Source of the DNA: Eubacterium sp.
Lineage (GTDB): Bacteria; Bacillota; Clostridia; Lachnospirales; Lachnospiraceae
Assembly: GCA_022764165.1 (NCBI GenBank)
Contig: JALERM010000116.1
Coordinates: forward strand, 1-64,000
Reading direction: 5' to 3'
DNA: 64,000 nucleotides
Shown: piece after piece, positions 1 to 8,276 of the stretch
How the letters are laid out: each line of letters starts with the position of its first letter
How positions within the stretch are numbered: the first letter of the stretch is position 1
Notes under the pieces: generated by a model
Seen by the model: only the letters and a program-made list of their open reading frames with translations
Database searches by the model: none
What the model was told of the DNA's origin: nothing
Translations under genes and position numbers: made by a program

Positions 1-1
1 G

Positions 2-67
2 TGCTTTGCGATTGAAGAAGTGCGAAGCGTTTTAGAGGTTGACGCTGAACAGAAGATAAGAGAATAG
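2..67 (+). CDS. C-terminal end of an unidentified upstream gene
   Basis: An open frame enters from the left edge and stops at a TAG 13 bases before the MATE start. The visible 21 residues (ending AEQKIRE) are acidic and helix-like, and too short to assign. The close spacing suggests it was co-transcribed with the MATE gene. It could also be a chance open frame. Confidence 0.3.
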   Translation, partial: CFAIEEVRSVLEVDAEQKIRE

Positions 68-80
68 AAAGACAAATTTT

Positions 81-540
81 ATGAATTTACTGGTAAAAGA
101 CAAATGTTTTTATAAAAAAATGGCAGTTATCGCCATTCCGATTTCCTTGCAGAGCATGATCACCATCGGTGTCAATATGACCGATACCGTCATGGTGGGA
201 AAGCTTGGGGAAACCTCGCTTTCTGCTACGGCTCTGGCTAATCAGTTTGTGAATATATACTAGATCTGCTGTATACTAATGACAGTGCGGTAATTGTGCA
301 AGGAGTTCAATATTTTAAGTGGATGGTATACTGCTATTTTCTGCAAGGAATGACCATGACCTGTACGATTGTGCTTCGAAGCGTCGGACAGGTGAATTTT
401 CCGCTCTTTACATCCATAGGTTCTTTTTTGTAAATATACTATTCAACTATATGTTTATATTCGGCAAGCTGGGAGTTCCCCGGATGGAAGTAGAAGGCGC
501 AGGAAATGGTGGAGGTGGAACCCGGGGATGAAATCCGTTT
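81..540 (+). pseudogene. Broken MATE family efflux transporter
   Basis: Residues 1-60 (ORF 81-263) match the start of a MATE multidrug/Na+ antiporter, with the IPISLQSM and DTVMVGKLG segments of the first helices. The frame then stops at a TAG. MATE-like sequence resumes near 265-425 (YFLQGMTMTCTIVLRSVGQ) in one frame and from about 425 (VNILFNYMFIFGKLGVP) in another. This implies an internal deletion of roughly 70 residues, a frameshift at a T-rich run near 421-430, and loss of everything after the fifth helix. A MATE protein is about 450 residues, so this cannot be functional. Confidence 0.85.
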
Positions 541-731
541 TGGGAAGAGGAATTTCTGTTTTCGGTGAGAGCTCCTGCTTTCTGTTTGCCCATGAGTTAT
601 CCTGTCATATAAAATTGCTGTTCTGTATGTATGCTGGCATTCACAGAAAGCAATTTTGTATGGCTCTGAATAGTTATAAATTTTAGATAGGCTAGCGTAA
701 CTTTTTCTTCGGATGAATAAAAAAATTTAAG

Positions 732-798
732 AGAACACCAAAGTCTGATAAAGTTAAAGGCGACCAAACCAAACTTTAGAAAGACAGAGGTGTTCTCC
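732..798. repeat. Inverted repeat (gagaacacc / ggtgttctc)
   Basis: GAGAACACC at 732-740 is repeated as its exact reverse complement at 790-798, with about 49 bases between. A further short palindrome (tcacgca-tgc-tgcgtga) lies at 829-845. They sit between the MATE pseudogene and a truncated recombinase, and look like ends of a decayed mobile element rather than a gene. An open frame across them on the minus strand (597-836) has no recognisable product. Confidence 0.4.
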
Positions 799-867
799 AT
801 GGTTAAAAGTATACAGTATTGAACCAAATCACGCATGCTGCGTGATAGCCTTTTTATAGTTTCTCGA

Positions 868-899
868 CTCCGCTATTGCTTTTGCGGAGTTTTTCTTTT
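868..899 (+). terminator. Rho-independent terminator
   Basis: CTCCGC (868-873) pairs with GCGGAG (884-889) and is followed directly by TTTTTCTTTT. It lies in the gene-free stretch 541-1119 downstream of the MATE remnant. Confidence 0.7.
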
Positions 900-928
900 A
901 CAATCATCTTATCTTAAGACAAAGGAAA

Positions 929-982
929 AACCCTACGGATGATTGTCCATGTTTGGCGACGCGGCTCTCATTCCGTAGGGTT
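929..982. repeat. Perfect 11-bp inverted repeat upstream of recombinase remnant
   Basis: AACCCTACGGA (929-939) and TCCGTAGGGTT (972-982) are exact reverse complements around a 32-base loop. CAATCATC (901-908) and GATGATTG (938-945) could form a competing stem. The hairpin is about 140 bases upstream of the truncated tyrosine recombinase. It may be a recombination or end structure of that element, or an RNA leader; the sequence alone does not decide. Confidence 0.5.
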
Positions 983-1119
983 ACCCACAGCTATGAGTAT
1001 ACAGCCTTTTTATTCTTTTTTCAAGATGATTCGTGCACCTCCGGTTAGATTTTTGAAATGGCTTTTTGAAATACTGAAATCGTTTTTTCAATTATCTACT
1101 ATTTAAGGAGGCTATTGCC

Positions 1120-1521
1120 ATGAATAAAAACAATACGAGTTATCTGCGCCAACACGAGGATATCCTGTCCTTTCGTGACCTTGCGGTCGGCACTGTAAAC
1201 ACTTATGTTTCCTACCTGTCTCAGTTCATTGACTGGACAGAATCATTTCTCGGGTCAAAACCTCTTCCTGATATTTCCTGGGAAGAGCTCCGGTCCTATA
1301 TCCGTTACCTTAAAGATGTGCGCTATTTGAATCTACGAACCATCAATGTCCATATCGCCCAGCTTCGGGATTTTTATCAGTATGTACTCCATCGCGACTG
1401 GGATCGTTATCAGGTTCCTTACCTCCATTATGACCAGCTGCTTCCCCGTGTTCCTGACAAACAGCAGATTAATGCCGTTATTGACTCTCTTGAAAATCTG
1501 AAACAAATTTATGCTCCCTGA
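1120..1521 (+). pseudogene. Truncated tyrosine recombinase, N-terminal core-binding domain only
   Basis: The 133 residues match the SAM-like N-terminal core-binding domain of phage-integrase/XerC-D type recombinases (TVNTYVSYLSQF, RTINVHIAQLRDFY). A full-length enzyme has about 300 residues and a catalytic domain with the R...HxxR...Y residues; that part is absent, the frame ending just after the interdomain linker (SLENLK). The ribosome site AAGGAGG at 1106-1112 is excellent, so a domain-only protein could be made. From memory, closely similar recombinases accompany IS91-type transposases in Clostridia; no such transposase remains here. I treat it as a relic of a mobile element. Confidence 0.75.
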
Positions 1522-1668
1522 ACTAATTATGTCACCATTCACAGGGCAGACATAGCTACATATTAAGGCAGAACTGTTTTGGTACCGGTTCTGCGTACAT
1601 ATTCCATATATTACTGCCTATTAATATAATACTTTTTCCCCCATGATGAAATGCATAACCATCACCAC

Positions 1669-1939
1669 CTATACTACTTCAAAAATCAAAATCTTTTCCC
1701 TCGGATCATTTCCGGGAAATATATCTCTGCAGTCAATCTCGTCCAAAAACATCAGAGAATCCCGTGTCAAGAGAAAGTGGTTTTTTGTAATAAGACTCCA
1801 TCACTCTGGCAAACGCTTTCTGCAGGATCTCTACGGAAAACGGGTTAAAGAAGAATACCCGGTCTACTTCAGTTGAAACCGGATATTGCTCTGCATTCTG
1901 CATTTCGAAACTGACCCTTCTGCCGGAAACAGCTGTCAA
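1669..1939 (-). pseudogene. C-terminal remnant of a class I SAM-dependent methyltransferase
   Basis: On the minus strand one frame reads VSFEMQNAEQYPVSTEVDRV and FFFNPFSVEILQKAF, and after a frameshift near 1755 a second frame reads MFLDEIDCRDIFPGNDPREK and ILIFEVV before a TAG at 1669. These segments resemble the last third of a Rossmann-fold methyltransferase (the FFFNPFS strand and the closing ILIFEV strand). The SAM-binding N-terminal part is missing upstream of about 1939. It is a doubly damaged relic, unrelated to the ADP-ribose genes beside it. Confidence 0.6.
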
Positions 1940-1963
1940 TTATAGCAATAAAACCGTCCATCC

Positions 1964-2173
1964 TTAGGGAGCTGAAATATGTTTATCCATTCTGGTGGGT
2001 GTCCATATATGGTATAAGTCTAACCCTGAAACCATCAATTCAAACGGATAAACACATTGCTCGTCTACCACCTCTTTCAGTCTCTGGATATACGGATGGT
2101 CTTGTGAAACAGCAATGGTAATATGGAAAAATGAAGAAGTCTGCATTCCCATTACATTCTGGATATTCTCCAT
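1964..2173 (-). CDS. Small unassigned ORF overlapping the end of the glycohydrolase gene
   Basis: The frame gives about 69 residues from an ATG (MENIQNVMGMQT) inside the last codons of the ADP-ribosylglycohydrolase, on the same strand in another frame. It contains a β-strand-like HITIAV segment and ends HISAP. I recognise no family. It could be the fourth gene of the ADP-ribose operon, or the displaced tail of a longer glycohydrolase after a frameshift near 2220. The overlap and lack of a clear ribosome site keep confidence low. Confidence 0.3.
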   Translation of the reverse strand: MENIQNVMGMQTSSFFHITIAVSQDHPYIQRLKEVVDEQCVYPFELMVSGLDLYHIWTPTRMDKHISAP

Positions 2174-3165
2174 CGCATGCAAGAATTCATCGTCTTGTAA
2201 AACTTCTTGACTTTGCCTTCCAGCCATTCAAATCTGGACAGTTGTTTCATCCATTCCTGTGGAATTCCGTTCTCCTCATTTCGTCCATATACATATCCTG
2301 CCAGGCTTCCCGACACTGCAGCAACAGTATCTGTATCACCTCCGAGATTAACTGCCTTCAAAACACACTCTTTAAAAGAATTTGTGGTAAGCAGACACCA
2401 GACTGCTGCCTCTAATGTATGAACAACAAATCCTGTGCTTCGGATTTCTTTCTCTTCCAGTTGCCGAAACTCAGACAAGTTCTCCATACGACGATACTGT
2501 CTTAAGGAGGCTGCCAGGTATGCATCCTCTCCGTTTTCATACATAAAGAATGCTCTGTCGATTCCCTTCTGCAATATTTCACACACATCCGCTCCAGGCT
2601 CTGCCTTCAGAAGTTCTTCTACTAAAAAAGCGTAGATTCCGCACCCTGTCAGACTGATTGGATGAGCATGGGTCAACTTTGAAACATTATGGATTACTTC
2701 CAATGTGTTCTCATCCAATACTTTTCCATCTTTCAGAACGAATAAAACAGCCGGAAGGATTCTCATCAGAGAACCGTTACCATTGGAACCTTCTTCATCG
2801 ATACCACATTCCAACACATCAAATCCCATTTTATAATTCTTGATTGCTCTTCTGCATACACCACCCACATCGAAAACCTCTCCATGGGGAGTGTATTCTT
2901 TATTATAAAAAAGCCAGTCTTTAAACCGCTTCATCATGTTTTCGTAATCCAGACCATGACAAAGACTGTCCATTGTCGCCAGTGTCATGCTTGTATCATC
3001 AGACCATGTTCCCACTTCCTGCCAATGGGTTCCGAAACCATTCATCATCATAACCGGCATCCTGCGAAGCATCTCTCTGTCTTTGAATTCTGCCGGTACC
3101 CCAAGGGCATCTCCAACCATGAGTCCCCAGAGACCATCCATTTGATTTACATGTTCTCTCATCAT
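2152..3165 (-). CDS. ADP-ribosylglycohydrolase family protein (DraG-like)
   Basis: The protein is 337 residues, the usual length for a DraG/ARH hydrolase that removes ADP-ribose from modified residues using two metal ions. The N-terminal GLMVGDALGVPAEF, the metal-ligand motif WSDDTSM near residue 55 and the second metal motif GGDTDTVAAV near residue 277 are all intact, so it should be active. It lies 28 bases downstream of the VWA gene and in line with the macro-domain gene, which suggests one operon that reads or erases ADP-ribosylation. The last 12 residues may be altered by a frameshift. Confidence 0.9.
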   Translation of the reverse strand: MMREHVNQMDGLWGLMVGDALGVPAEFKDREMLRRMPVMMMNGFGTHWQEVGTWSDDTSMTLATMDSLCHGLDYENMMKRFKDWLFYNKEYTPHGEVFDVGGVCRRAIKNYKMGFDVLECGIDEEGSNGNGSLMRILPAVLFVLKDGKVLDENTLEVIHNVSKLTHAHPISLTGCGIYAFLVEELLKAEPGADVCEILQKGIDRAFFMYENGEDAYLAASLRQYRRMENLSEFRQLEEKEIRSTGFVVHTLEAAVWCLLTTNSFKECVLKAVNLGGDTDTVAAVSGSLAGYVYGRNEENGIPQEWMKQLSRFEWLEGKVKKFYKTMNSCMRWRISRM

Positions 3166-3193
3166 CCTATCTCACCACTTTCTATCATATAAA

Positions 3194-3868
3194 TTATTTC
3201 TTCCAAAATTTTAACTTGCCACGATTTTCGTAATCTTCACTGATTTCCTGCTTCCATTCACCGCCGACGCGTTCACTCGGTGCACATACACGCATTGTTG
3301 CCAGTGTCTTTCCTACCACGTGATAATTCAACTGCACACCCTGACTGTCATTTTCAAATGTTACCGCACGATCTTCCGAAATACCAAATTTTTTTGCTTC
3401 TGCAACTGCATCCATATTGGCACCGAGGAAAATAAACTCCCAATTATACTTTTCCTTCTGATGCTCAATCATCTCCTGCAGACGTTTATAGGAATACTCT
3501 CTGCTGGAATTTTCCAGACCATCAGTAGTAATAACAAAAATAACCTTTTCTGCTCTTTCTTCCTCAGGAAGATATTTCTGAATCCGTCCAATTTTATCAA
3601 TGGTCTTTCCCACTGCATCCAAAAGTGCTGTACATCCCCTTGCATAATAATCTTTATCTGTCAACGGATGAATCATTTCCATACGAAACCGATCATGGAT
3701 CACTTCATATTTATCATCAAATAATACCGTTGTTACCAAAACTTCACCTGGTTCTCTTCTCTGCTTATCAATCATGGAATTAAAACCACCGATTGTATCG
3801 CTTTCCAATCCTCCCATAGAACCACTTCGGTCAAGTATGAATACTAATTCTGTTAATCCTTTTTTCAT
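3194..3868 (-). CDS. VWA domain protein
   Basis: This 224-residue soluble protein is almost entirely one von Willebrand factor A domain. The MIDAS metal site is complete: DRSGSM at residues 13-18, the threonine in GCTALLDAV near 79, and the aspartate in TTDGLENSS near 114. VWA proteins of this size act as protein-binding partners, often in stress or phage-defence operons (TerF/TerY-like). It lies between the macro-domain and ADP-ribosylglycohydrolase genes in the same orientation, so it may recruit their target. The ribosome site GAGAGGAG precedes the ATG. Confidence 0.85.
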   Translation of the reverse strand: MKKGLTELVFILDRSGSMGGLESDTIGGFNSMIDKQRREPGEVLVTTVLFDDKYEVIHDRFRMEMIHPLTDKDYYARGCTALLDAVGKTIDKIGRIQKYLPEEERAEKVIFVITTDGLENSSREYSYKRLQEMIEHQKEKYNWEFIFLGANMDAVAEAKKFGISEDRAVTFENDSQGVQLNYHVVGKTLATMRVCAPSERVGGEWKQEISEDYENRGKLKFWKK

Positions 3869-3969
3869 GTGATTTTCTCCTCTCTATGTTTTCTTTTTTT
3901 GTATCTATAGAATACAGAAAGCAAGAGAGGATTTGGTCGCATGAGAAGCGACATTTTATTCAGCCCGTT

Positions 3970-5046
3970 CTACTCTCCCAGAATCGGCTGTCCATAGAAA
4001 AATAAAACTTCATTAATCTCAAAAACATTATAGTTTCTATTTTCAATGAAAAACGAAATGATTATATCCGACTTCGAACTATTCGAAAACGCATATCCGG
4101 CTTTCATAAGCAGATCCTTCGTTTCATCTAAAGAAAGTTCCAGCGCAATTGCAAATGCCAATACAGTCTTCTTCGTCGGCGCATAGTTGACATCATTTCT
4201 GATTTTTGAAAACAGACGACGGTCAATGTTGGCTTTGTGGTAAACGGCAGAATCCTTTAATCCCCTTTCGTCAATCAAGTGCAGCAGCATTTGTGAAAAT
4301 GTCTCATCCATGTGAGACACCAGCTCGTCCAGCTTTCGTCCCTTTGGAACAGAAAGTTTTTTCAGGAAATCTGGCATCTTTGAAGAGTTTACCTGCCTCC
4401 TCGGCTCGTCAGAAAACAACGGATGTGAAGTTGCTTTATCATGTACCATCATATCTGGCGGCAGGGAATTACATTCGAATGAAGGCTTCTGATAAGAATA
4501 TCCCTCGTCCTTCATTTCCACATAATGGTCATCAATATACTCTTCAATTTTTGAAAACAGTTTTTTACTGACTTCCACAGACTCATGATCATACAGCACC
4601 AGATACACGGTCATTTCATGTTCCAGTAAAAATTCGCTGATTACAGTCGTAGCCAGATGGAACGCCTCCGCTTTTGGCCATCCGTAAAATCCCGATGACA
4701 GCAAAGGAAACGCTACTGATTGAAAACCACATTCTGCTGCAACCTGTAAGGCACAGTGATATGCATTCTTCAAATATGCCTTGTCCTGTTCTCCCCCATC
4801 CCTCCAGGTCGGGCAAACAGCGTGAATGATAAACTTTGCCGGGAGTGCAAATCCTTTTGTCAACACGGCTTTTCCAGCTTCGCAGCCGCCGATTTTTCTG
4901 CACGCATTTGTCAGTTCTGTCTCACCCGCTGCATGATAAATTGCCCAGCTGGTTCTTCGTCCCATATGAAGTTCTGGATTGGATGGATTCACAACCGCAT
5001 CCACCTGCATTTTTGTTATATCATTGCGAATCATAAACAATGGCAT
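3970..5046 (-). CDS. Macro domain protein with C-terminal helix-turn-helix-like domain
   Basis: Residues 1-170 form a macro domain (VNPSNPELHMG near residue 20; LLSSGFYGWP near 115), the fold that binds ADP-ribose and in many members hydrolyses it from proteins or O-acetyl-ADP-ribose. The usual glycine-rich catalytic loop is replaced by MGRRTSWAIYHAAGE, so binding may outlast catalysis. Residues about 235-350 form an all-helical XRE-like domain (DRRLFSKIRND...KKTVLAFAIALEL), implying DNA binding or dimerisation. It is the first gene of a minus-strand set with VWA and DraG genes (101-bp gap). Auto-regulation is possible but not shown. Confidence 0.85.
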   Translation of the reverse strand: MPLFMIRNDITKMQVDAVVNPSNPELHMGRRTSWAIYHAAGETELTNACRKIGGCEAGKAVLTKGFALPAKFIIHAVCPTWRDGGEQDKAYLKNAYHCALQVAAECGFQSVAFPLLSSGFYGWPKAEAFHLATTVISEFLLEHEMTVYLVLYDHESVEVSKKLFSKIEEYIDDHYVEMKDEGYSYQKPSFECNSLPPDMMVHDKATSHPLFSDEPRRQVNSSKMPDFLKKLSVPKGRKLDELVSHMDETFSQMLLHLIDERGLKDSAVYHKANIDRRLFSKIRNDVNYAPTKKTVLAFAIALELSLDETKDLLMKAGYAFSNSSKSDIIISFFIENRNYNVFEINEVLFFYGQPILGE

Positions 5047-5235
5047 GATTTACATTCCTTCTTTCTTACTCTTATGTTTCATATTATACTATAATCAATA
5101 CCTATCCTCCAGAAAAAATGCGGCTAAAAATAATCCAGACCGCATTTTCCTGCATCTTTCTTTTTTCTAAAATCAATACTATAATGAAAATAAGAATTGT
5201 GCAAACAATTAACTCACAATAAGGAGTTTTTCCAG

Positions 5236-5298
5236 ATGAAAAAGGAGCGTCTGCTTGATTCGGAAGAAGAGGAGTCGGGGACTCCGGCTGAGATGTAA
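5236..5298 (+). CDS. Possible 20-residue peptide
   Basis: An ATG 9 bases after AAGGAG (5221-5226) opens a short acidic reading frame (MKKERLLDSEEEESGTPAEM) ending 12 bases before a terminator. The ribosome site and terminator suggest a transcribed unit; the peptide has no recognised family and may be the decayed start of a lost gene. Confidence 0.35.
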   Translation: MKKERLLDSEEEESGTPAEM

Positions 5299-5310
5299 AG
5301 TGACAATTTT

Positions 5311-5359
5311 GCCCACTGGAGGGCCTGTTTATACAGCAGATCTTTCAGTGGGCTTTTTT
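5311..5359. terminator. Bidirectional terminator between small ORF and merR-type gene
   Basis: GCCCACTG (5311-5318) pairs with CAGTGGGC (5346-5353) and is followed by TTTTTTC on the plus strand; AAAATTG precedes it, giving a shorter U-run on the minus strand. It can end transcription of the short ORF and of the MerR gene, whose stop is at 5369. Confidence 0.7.
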
Positions 5360-5368
5360 CGTTGTTGG

Positions 5369-5806
5369 TTATTCGTGTGAAATATCGTAAAGTCTCTGAA
5401 TCTCTTCCGGGAGTTTGTCCGGCAGCATGGCATTGATGCCATCTTCATTGCCGTCTTTTATCGCGGTCTCGTAGTACCAGCATTTAAACTTCAGCAGAGC
5501 AAGGGTTCTCTCCATGGCTTTGATCTCGTCTTCCACGGCAGCTTTTCTGGTCTCGAACAGCTCTTTTCTCTTCCCATAGCTGGAAGGGCCTTCCATAACC
5601 CACTGGAAGAACTGCTTGATATCCTTGATCTCAAGACCGGAGCGCTTGAGGCACTCAATCACGCGGATAGCCTCTAGTTCATCGTCGCTGAAGTAACGGA
5701 TATTACCTTTTCTCATCAGATTAGGGAAGAATCCTTCCTTGTCATAATATCTTAAAGTCGAAATAGGGAGATTGTACATCTCCGAAACCTGACCAATCGT
5801 GTACAT
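5369..5806 (-). CDS. MerR family transcriptional regulator
   Basis: The start is the ATG at 5806 (MYTIGQVSEMYN), behind a GAAGG ribosome site; a longer frame upstream is not MerR-like. Residues 1-70 are the MerR winged helix (LPISTLRYYDKEGFFP, IRYFSDDELEAI), then a coiled coil (about 80-120) and a 145-residue total typical of this family. There is no metal-binding cysteine loop, so the effector is more likely an organic or electrophilic compound. It is transcribed away from the hydrolase operon and shares its promoter region, which contains the 19-bp spacer that MerR proteins untwist. Confidence 0.9.
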   Translation of the reverse strand: MYTIGQVSEMYNLPISTLRYYDKEGFFPNLMRKGNIRYFSDDELEAIRVIECLKRSGLEIKDIKQFFQWVMEGPSSYGKRKELFETRKAAVEDEIKAMERTLALLKFKCWYYETAIKDGNEDGINAMLPDKLPEEIQRLYDISHE

Positions 5807-5832
5807 GATGCACCTTCCTTCAAAAAAAGTTC

Positions 5833-5863
5833 TTGACCTAAAGTTAGGTTTAGGTTGTATAAT
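5833..5863 (+). promoter_or_regulatory. MerR-type promoter with 19-bp spacer and operator dyad
   Basis: A -35 TTGACC (5833-5838) and a -10 TATAAT (5858-5863) are separated by exactly 19 bases, the over-long spacing that MerR activators correct. The dyad ACCTAA-AG-TTAGGT (5836-5849) overlaps the -35 box and the spacer. The hydrolase start at 5928 lies about 60 bases downstream. This is the strongest regulatory prediction in the window. Confidence 0.85.
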
Positions 5864-5927
5864 AAGATCATTATAAGATATATTCCAGTAATATTCAAGA
5901 AAAATGACCGCAAGGAGGATAAAAATA

Positions 5928-6926
5928 ATGATGAAGACAGAAGAGCTTAAGTTGGTTGCTGAATGGGATAAGACATTTCCAAAGAGCGACAAGGTAGATC
6001 ACAAGAAGGTGACATTCATTAACCGTTACGGAATTACCCTGGCAGCTGATATGTATACACCAAAGAATGCAGAAGGCAAGCTTCCTGCAATCGCAGTTTC
6101 CGGACCTTTTGGTGCCGTAAAGGAGCAGTGTTCAGGACTCTATGCCCAGACTATGGCTGAGAGAGGATACCTGACCATCGCATTCGATCCTTCTTTCACA
6201 GGTGAGAGCGGTGGACAGCCAAGATATATGGCATCTACTGATATCAACACCGAGGATTTCATGGCTGCAGTAGATTTCTTATCTATTCAGGAAAATGTTG
6301 ATGCGGATCAAATCGGTATCATCGGTATCTGTGGATGGGGCGGCATGGCTCTTAATACAGCAGCTCTTGATACCAGAATTAAGGCAACAATTGCATCTAC
6401 CATGTACGATATGACCAGAGTCAATGCCAACGGATATTTCGATTCGGAAGCTAGCGAGGAGGTACGATTTGCAAAGAAGCAGGCTATGAATGCGCTCAGA
6501 ACAGAGGAATACAAAAAGGGTGAATACTCAAAAGCCGGCGGATGTCTTCCACTTCCGGTACCGGAAGATGCTCCATTCTTCGTAAAGGATTACAGCGAAT
6601 ACTACAAGGGAAGATGCTACCATGCGAGAAGCCTTAACTCTAATGAAGGCTGGAATAGTCTTGGCTGCCAGTCCTTTATGAATCAGCCTATTCTTAAATA
6701 CAGCAATGAGATCAGAAGTGCCGTATTGATTATGCACGGCGATAAGGCACACAGCTATTACTTTGGCAAGGATGCTTATGAAGCTATGATTAAGGACAGC
6801 AAATATACAGAGAACAAAGAACTTCTCACCATCCCGGGTGCAGTACATACAGATCTGTATGACAACCTGAAAGTCATTCCATTTGACAAGATGCAGCAGT
6901 TTTTAAAGGAAAACGGGGTGGGTTAA
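5928..6926 (+). CDS. Alpha/beta hydrolase (dienelactone-hydrolase-like)
   Basis: The ATG at 5928 follows AAGGAGG (5912-5918); the longer frame from 5904 lacks a ribosome site. The 332-residue cytoplasmic protein has an alpha/beta hydrolase fold with a Cys-type nucleophile elbow GICGWGG near residue 135, a SFTGESGG loop, and a probable catalytic histidine in PGAVHTDLYD near residue 308. Cysteine-nucleophile hydrolases of this type act on lactones and esters of aromatic breakdown products. It is the first gene of the MerR-controlled operon, so it probably meets the inducing compound or its derivative. Confidence 0.85.
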   Translation: MMKTEELKLVAEWDKTFPKSDKVDHKKVTFINRYGITLAADMYTPKNAEGKLPAIAVSGPFGAVKEQCSGLYAQTMAERGYLTIAFDPSFTGESGGQPRYMASTDINTEDFMAAVDFLSIQENVDADQIGIIGICGWGGMALNTAALDTRIKATIASTMYDMTRVNANGYFDSEASEEVRFAKKQAMNALRTEEYKKGEYSKAGGCLPLPVPEDAPFFVKDYSEYYKGRCYHARSLNSNEGWNSLGCQSFMNQPILKYSNEIRSAVLIMHGDKAHSYYFGKDAYEAMIKDSKYTENKELLTIPGAVHTDLYDNLKVIPFDKMQQFLKENGVG

Positions 6927-6927
6927 G

Positions 6928-7470
6928 ATGGCAAAGAAAGTACTTATTATTTCGACAAGCCTTCGTGGCGGCAGTAATTCCGACATTCTTGCAAAGGAAT
7001 GTGAAAAGGGAGCAAAAGAGGCCGGACACGAGGTAGAATACATTTCCCTGAAGGGAAAGGACATTAAGTTTTGTATCGGATGTTTGACCTGTCAGACAAA
7101 AGGCAGCTGCGTACTTACAGATGATGTGGCAGAGATTATGGAGAAGGTGCTGGCTGCCGAGGTTATCGTCTATGCAACTCCAATCTACTATTACGAGATG
7201 AGCGGACAGATGAAGACGCTTCTGGACAGAATGAACCCGATGTATCCGATGGATTATGCTTTTCGCGATATCTATATGATCGCAACTGCCGCAGAGGAAG
7301 AGGAAAGCGCATTTGAAAAAGCCTACAACGGTCTTCAAGGTTGGGTGGACTGCTTTGAAAAGGCAGAACTCAAGGGTCTCGTAACCGGTGGCGGCATCGG
7401 TGATGCGAATGACGCTCCGAATCATGAAGAGACCATGAAGAGGGCTTATGAGCTCGGAAAGGCTCTGTAA
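6928..7470 (+). CDS. Flavodoxin-fold NAD(P)H-dependent oxidoreductase
   Basis: The start codon lies one base after the hydrolase stop, with GGGGTGGG as ribosome site. The 180 residues form a flavodoxin fold: phosphate loop STSLRGGSNSD at 10-20, a CIGCLTC motif near residue 50 as in iron-sulfur flavoprotein relatives, and the ATPIYYYEMSGQMK FMN-contact loop near 92. Such proteins reduce quinones, nitro compounds or azo bonds using FMN. The tight coupling places it in the electrophile-detoxification operon. Confidence 0.85.
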   Translation: MAKKVLIISTSLRGGSNSDILAKECEKGAKEAGHEVEYISLKGKDIKFCIGCLTCQTKGSCVLTDDVAEIMEKVLAAEVIVYATPIYYYEMSGQMKTLLDRMNPMYPMDYAFRDIYMIATAAEEEESAFEKAYNGLQGWVDCFEKAELKGLVTGGGIGDANDAPNHEETMKRAYELGKAL

Positions 7471-7472
7471 AA

Positions 7473-8258
7473 ATGAGAAAAATGGAAATTATGAAGAAGA
7501 TAGTACAGACAGCAGGCAGAGCTGCTCTCGGTGAATTCGCACCGGAGTTTGCGCATTATAATGACGATGTTCTTTTTGGAGAGAACTGGAATAATCAGGA
7601 TATCGATGTAAAGACAAGAAGCATAATCACCGTAGTTGCATTGATGTCCTCAGGCATTACGGATTCTTCTCTGAAATATCATCTGCAGAATGCGAAAGCA
7701 CATGGTGTAACACAGAAAGAAATCGCTGCAGTGATCACACATGTAGCCTTTTATGCAGGATGGCCAAAAGGCTGGGCCGTATTCAACCTGGCAAAAGAAG
7801 TATGGGAAACAGGCGAAGGTGATCTTCCTTACGAAGATGAAGCTATGAGAGCCCATGCAAAGGAAATGGTATTCCCGATCGGAGCACCAAATGATGCATA
7901 TGCAAAATACTTCGTGGGCAAGTCTTATCTTGCACCTATATCAACAAGTCAGGTTGGAATCTTTAATGTAACTTTTGAGCCAGGGTGCAGAAATAACTGG
8001 CACATTCATCATGCAACAGAAGGCGGCGGACAGATCCTTGTCTGCGTGGCAGGCCGTGGTTACTATCAGGAATGGGACAAGGATGCAGTAGAAATGAAGC
8101 CAGGAGACTGCATCAATATTCCGGTAGGCGTAAAGCACTGGCATGGAGCTGCACCGGATTCCTGGTTCAGCCATCTGGCAATTGAGGTGCCTGGCAAGGA
8201 TGGCTCCAATGAGTGGCTAGAAGCAGTAGACGATGAGCAATATGGCAAGATCGATTAA
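7473..8258 (+). CDS. Carboxymuconolactone decarboxylase domain fused to a cupin domain
   Basis: Residues about 20-115 are a CMD/AhpD-like all-helical domain (HLQNAKAHGVTQKEIA, THVAFYAGWP) without the CxxC redox pair of true AhpD. Residues about 150-245 are a cupin barrel with the metal-site histidines in WHIHHATEGGG, the PGDCINIPVGVKHWHG motif and a final FSHLAIE strand. Two-domain CMD-cupin proteins are common in Clostridia beside flavin reductases; the substrate is not settled. The start follows the preceding stop by two bases, with GGAAAGG as ribosome site. Confidence 0.85.
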   Translation: MRKMEIMKKIVQTAGRAALGEFAPEFAHYNDDVLFGENWNNQDIDVKTRSIITVVALMSSGITDSSLKYHLQNAKAHGVTQKEIAAVITHVAFYAGWPKGWAVFNLAKEVWETGEGDLPYEDEAMRAHAKEMVFPIGAPNDAYAKYFVGKSYLAPISTSQVGIFNVTFEPGCRNNWHIHHATEGGGQILVCVAGRGYYQEWDKDAVEMKPGDCINIPVGVKHWHGAAPDSWFSHLAIEVPGKDGSNEWLEAVDDEQYGKID

Positions 8259-8276
8259 TGAGAAAGGTGAATTGCA

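Noticed and set aside
597..836. 79-codon minus-strand ORF between MATE remnant and recombinase
   Set aside because: It crosses an inverted repeat, has no family resemblance and no convincing ribosome site.
901..1020. Integron attC-like site suggested by the inverted repeat
   Set aside because: No attC core sites or cassette array are present; a decayed transposon end is simpler.
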